A stretch of 64,000 nucleotides of DNA from JALEFZ01 sp039820545 (GTDB lineage Bacteria; Bacteroidota; Bacteroidia; J057): the NCBI GenBank assembly GCA_039820545.1, contig JBCBPW010000016.1, positions 1 to 64,000 of the forward strand, in the 5' to 3' direction. Position numbers and translations under genes: made by a program. Each line of letters opens with the position of its first letter. The stretch's first letter is position 1. The notes beneath the pieces are model-generated. The model had not been told where the DNA came from, searched no databases, and saw only the letters and a list, made by a program, of their open reading frames with translations. Positions 61,718-64,000 of the stretch are shown here, piece after piece.

Positions 61718-62686
61718 TTATTGATCCTGCAAGAGATCAAAGAAATCAGCGGCCCAGTACGTAAAATGGAAGTCAATGTCCACAGCATATTTTCCTGTCT
61801 GTCCGCCTTGCTTAGGGCCAGAGCCAGGATCGACTGCTAGGGCATGTCCCAGCTCTGCTACCTCGTAGGTCACTACTTTGGGTGAGGGATCGCCTTCGGG
61901 ATAGTTTTTACGCGTGACGTGGGTATTTCCCTCAAAGTTCTCGATGACTTCTACTTGCTCGGGCTTTAAACCATGTAGATTGGTCCACTGCTGGGCAAGC
62001 TCTACCATATTCTGGCGATTGACTACAGGATCTGCCGCACCATGGAAGACGACAATTCGAGGATATTCGCCCTTGAAATCAGGATTTTGCTCTGTCACGA
62101 GGGCACTCCACTGGTCGGGACGCTGGTCTACTTGTCCTTGCATCGCAGGAAAGGCACCTGCTAGCGAAGTCGTGGCCTTGTATGGGATACCCGCAATGAT
62201 CGCACCTGCATCAAACAACTCAGGATAGGTGGCCATCATCACGGCAGTCATCGCACCACCTGCCGACAAGCCTGTAGCGTAAATGGGTATCTTTTCAAGT
62301 TTGTATTGTGCTTGTACATGCAAGATCATATTGCGGATAGACAGTGCCTCTCCCTGATCTTTGTTGATGTCCCCTTCCTGATACCACGAAAAACATCTGT
62401 TGGCATTATTTTCTGCTCTTTGCTGGGGATAGAGCACAATGAAACCGTATTTGTCTGCTAGATCATTCCAACCCGTTTCTTTGGCGTATGTCTCTGCATC
62501 CTGTAAGCAACCGTGCATGGCTACAACGATTCCTTGCGGTTGGGGCAGGTTTTCAGGCACATGGAGAAACCCATCCAGTGCACCTGGATTGGAACCAAAC
62601 TGTTCTATCTTGTTCATCTGTGCGCTGCAAATGTGTGTGAGCAGAAAAATGGAAATGAAGGTCCAGGAAAATGATATTTTTTGCAT
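61718..62686 (-). CDS. Secreted alpha/beta-hydrolase esterase of the PHB depolymerase/LpqC type
   Basis: About 322 residues from ATG 62684-62686, giving a signal peptide ending C-S-A-Q. Oxyanion motif A-M-H-G-C-L-Q-D, nucleophile G-L-S-A-G-G (Ser), Asp in H-G-A-A-D-P and His in L-G-H-A-L-A. Members cut polyhydroxybutyrate or feruloyl/acetyl esters outside the cytoplasm. The symporter starts 52 bases downstream, so products may be imported directly. Confidence 0.85.
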   Translation of the reverse strand: MQKISFSWTFISIFLLTHICSAQMNKIEQFGSNPGALDGFLHVPENLPQPQGIVVAMHGCLQDAETYAKETGWNDLADKYGFIVLYPQQRAENNANRCFSWYQEGDINKDQGEALSIRNMILHVQAQYKLEKIPIYATGLSAGGAMTAVMMATYPELFDAGAIIAGIPYKATTSLAGAFPAMQGQVDQRPDQWSALVTEQNPDFKGEYPRIVVFHGAADPVVNRQNMVELAQQWTNLHGLKPEQVEVIENFEGNTHVTRKNYPEGDPSPKVVTYEVAELGHALAVDPGSGPKQGGQTGKYAVDIDFHFTYWAADFFDLLQDQ

Positions 62687-62893
62687 TTCGTCAAATCTTA
62701 TGAAGCTGCTTAGGTGTAGGTATGGAAATTTACTGAAAGGATCCTGTGGTTCTAACAAATGCCAGCATATAAGGCCTGATGGTACTTAATTAAACCAGAC
62801 TTATGAAATCCAACTGTAAAACAGCCTCTCATCCGGATTCAAAAGGGGGAATGAAAAGCGAAGATACGGGTGTATCCTCGCTTTGATCATTTT

Positions 62894-62935
62894 GACCACA
62901 GGAGAATCAAAAGATGTTAGCTCCTCCATGTGGTC
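62894..62935 (-). terminator. Hairpin downstream of the TonB-dependent receptor
   Basis: GACCACA at 62894-62900 pairs with TGTGGTC at 62929-62935, with an inner GGAG/CTCC pair. It lies just after the receptor stop codon on the minus strand. A second imperfect hairpin (AAAGCGAAGATAC / GTATCCTCGCTTT) sits at about 62858-62886. T runs are short, so the terminator call is moderate. Confidence 0.5.
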
Positions 62936-62951
62936 TTACACTCAGCTACTA

Positions 62952-64000
62952 CTATTTTTTAGGCTCAATAGGGCCCAGATTCACTTTCATCTCCAATGAG
63001 ATGAGGCGTCCGATCACGGGAGAAGCGACAAACTCGCGTACTTCTGTATTGAACAAGTTGCTTACCTGTGCAGAGACCACCAGCTTATTGTCCAAAAGCT
63101 TGACACCCGCTGCTATGTCTACGTTGACAAAACCTCCGAGCGGTCCATAGTTCCATGTTCTGCCGACACGTGCATTCTCGATGACTGGAGCACCTCCTAC
63201 CGTCAACTCCTCATTGGTTGCAGCTGCGACATTGATCCCTGAGAAGAAATCATAAGCTTGTACCCAGCGCACAAAAGTATTGGCGAAGAATTTGTCGTTT
63301 CTGAAGTTCAATCCTAGTCCCAGCTTATTCGCAGGGGTGTTGATGGGCAAATCTGTATCTGTTACCTTTCCATCTCTGTTTCCATCATTGGCAAGGTCAT
63401 CTTCGTTGAGGTCAAAGCCAAAGAAGGAGTAGTTCAAGAGAGCGTCAAAATTCTTATTGAGTACATAGCGCAGTCCGACGTCCACTCCATACGTACTTAC
63501 ACTGCCAAAGTTGAGGTAGGTCAGTACGAAGGCAGCCCCTGTTTCGGGTGTTCCAGGAATAATATCTTGAATGGGTTCTTCTCCACGCGAAACAACAGGA
63601 TTATCTGCACTGGCGATATTCAAAGCTGGACTCAAGAAATCTCTAGAAATGTTGTAATAACCATTTACATCTACAAATAGCTTCTCGGCCACAACTCCTT
63701 TGTATCCTACTTCGAAAGTTTGAATCTTTTCTACCTGTAGCGGGTCGATGGTAGATCCGTCAGCTAGCGTGAACCCTTGCCCATTGCCCAGCAGCAGACC
63801 ACCGAAGATATTGCCTTCCAGATTCAGGATCGTAGGTGCTGCGATACCCTGTGAGTAGGTCAAACGAACGGCACCGTTGGGTACGAAGGCAACAAAGGCC
63901 GCTTTGGGAATCAGGTTGAAGCCGTAGAGGCTGTGATTGTCTGCCCGTAGCGCCCCCATCAACTTACCGAAGGTGCCGAGCTTATATTCACCTTGTGCAT
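62952..64000 (-). CDS. TonB-dependent receptor, C-terminal part (5' end outside the window)
   Basis: At least 349 residues; the frame stays open to the window edge, so the start is missing. The visible part is the second half of a TonB-dependent barrel: A-V-R-L-T-Y-S-Q-G-I-A-A-P-T-I-L, F-E-V-G-Y-K-G-V-V-A-E-K-L-F-V-D-V-N-G-Y-Y, Y-S-F-F-G-F-D, N-K-L-G-L-G-L-N-F, and the final strand R-L-I-S-L-E-M-K-V-N-L. The N-terminal plug cannot be seen. It lies upstream of the esterase on the same strand and may supply its substrate. Confidence 0.85.
   Translation of the reverse strand, partial: AQGEYKLGTFGKLMGALRADNHSLYGFNLIPKAAFVAFVPNGAVRLTYSQGIAAPTILNLEGNIFGGLLLGNGQGFTLADGSTIDPLQVEKIQTFEVGYKGVVAEKLFVDVNGYYNISRDFLSPALNIASADNPVVSRGEEPIQDIIPGTPETGAAFVLTYLNFGSVSTYGVDVGLRYVLNKNFDALLNYSFFGFDLNEDDLANDGNRDGKVTDTDLPINTPANKLGLGLNFRNDKFFANTFVRWVQAYDFFSGINVAAATNEELTVGGAPVIENARVGRTWNYGPLGGFVNVDIAAGVKLLDNKLVVSAQVSNLFNTEVREFVASPVIGRLISLEMKVNLGPIEPKK

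Overview
The window reads as a chromosomal segment of a Bacteroidota bacterium, most likely from the Saprospiria or a related marine or freshwater group. This rests on family content, because no rRNA or other taxonomic marker lies inside. The indicators are type IX secretion (T9SS) sorting domains of type A (1307-6205, 17123-18202) and type B/CHU_C (8096-11401), a DUF5723 outer-membrane protein, two TonB-dependent transporters, a DUF2452 protein, an effector-associated domain 11 (EAD11) protein, and two Bacteroidota-style TAnnTTTG promoter elements. No integrase, transposase, CRISPR array or phage block was seen.

Layout. 1-8.1 kb: an HPt-like protein without its histidine, DUF2452, a giant secreted subtilase, an FKBP_N-TlpA lipoprotein and a patatin. 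8.1-13 kb: a repeat-rich lectin adhesin and a lyase-like lipoprotein. 13-17 kb: a periplasmic TPR protein with near-identical 138-bp repeats, followed by a membrane-anchored CHAT (caspase-like) protease. 17-23.4 kb: a two-gene operon of a 1735-residue vanadium-haloperoxidase-type enzyme ending in a dockerin-like module and a T9SS protein with a cohesin-like domain. 23.6-27 kb: a three-gene operon of EAD11-transmembrane protein, CsgG-like protein and an unknown periplasmic protein. 27-29.5 kb: a lipoprotein, a CAU-anticodon tRNA, DUF2304 and a GT2 glycosyltransferase.

31.4-39.6 kb is a same-strand run of eight secreted or membrane proteins. Five are tandem relatives of the phosphodiester glycosidase (NAGPA) family, two of them strongly diverged, followed by two unknowns and a LamG-vWA protein. 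From 39.6 kb the content becomes housekeeping: YfcE-like phosphoesterase, dienoyl-CoA isomerase, cytochrome c, SCO copper chaperone, a Met-rich lipoprotein, glycerate kinase, amidase, Nfu/NifU, an orphan ABC ATPase, an Oar-like TonB receptor, a glycosyltransferase-like gene with no ordinary start codon, recN, lpdA and cytidine deaminase. The right end (58.6-64 kb) is a minus-strand set of TonB receptor, secreted esterase, sodium:solute symporter and acyl-CoA ligase that could form an ester-utilisation pathway.

The strongest candidates for undescribed biology are the haloperoxidase-dockerin/cohesin pair, the CHAT protease that appears to span the membrane next to a periplasmic TPR partner, the EAD11-TM/CsgG operon, and the NAGPA-like tandem expansion. 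All functional calls come from reading motifs by eye; no database search was run.
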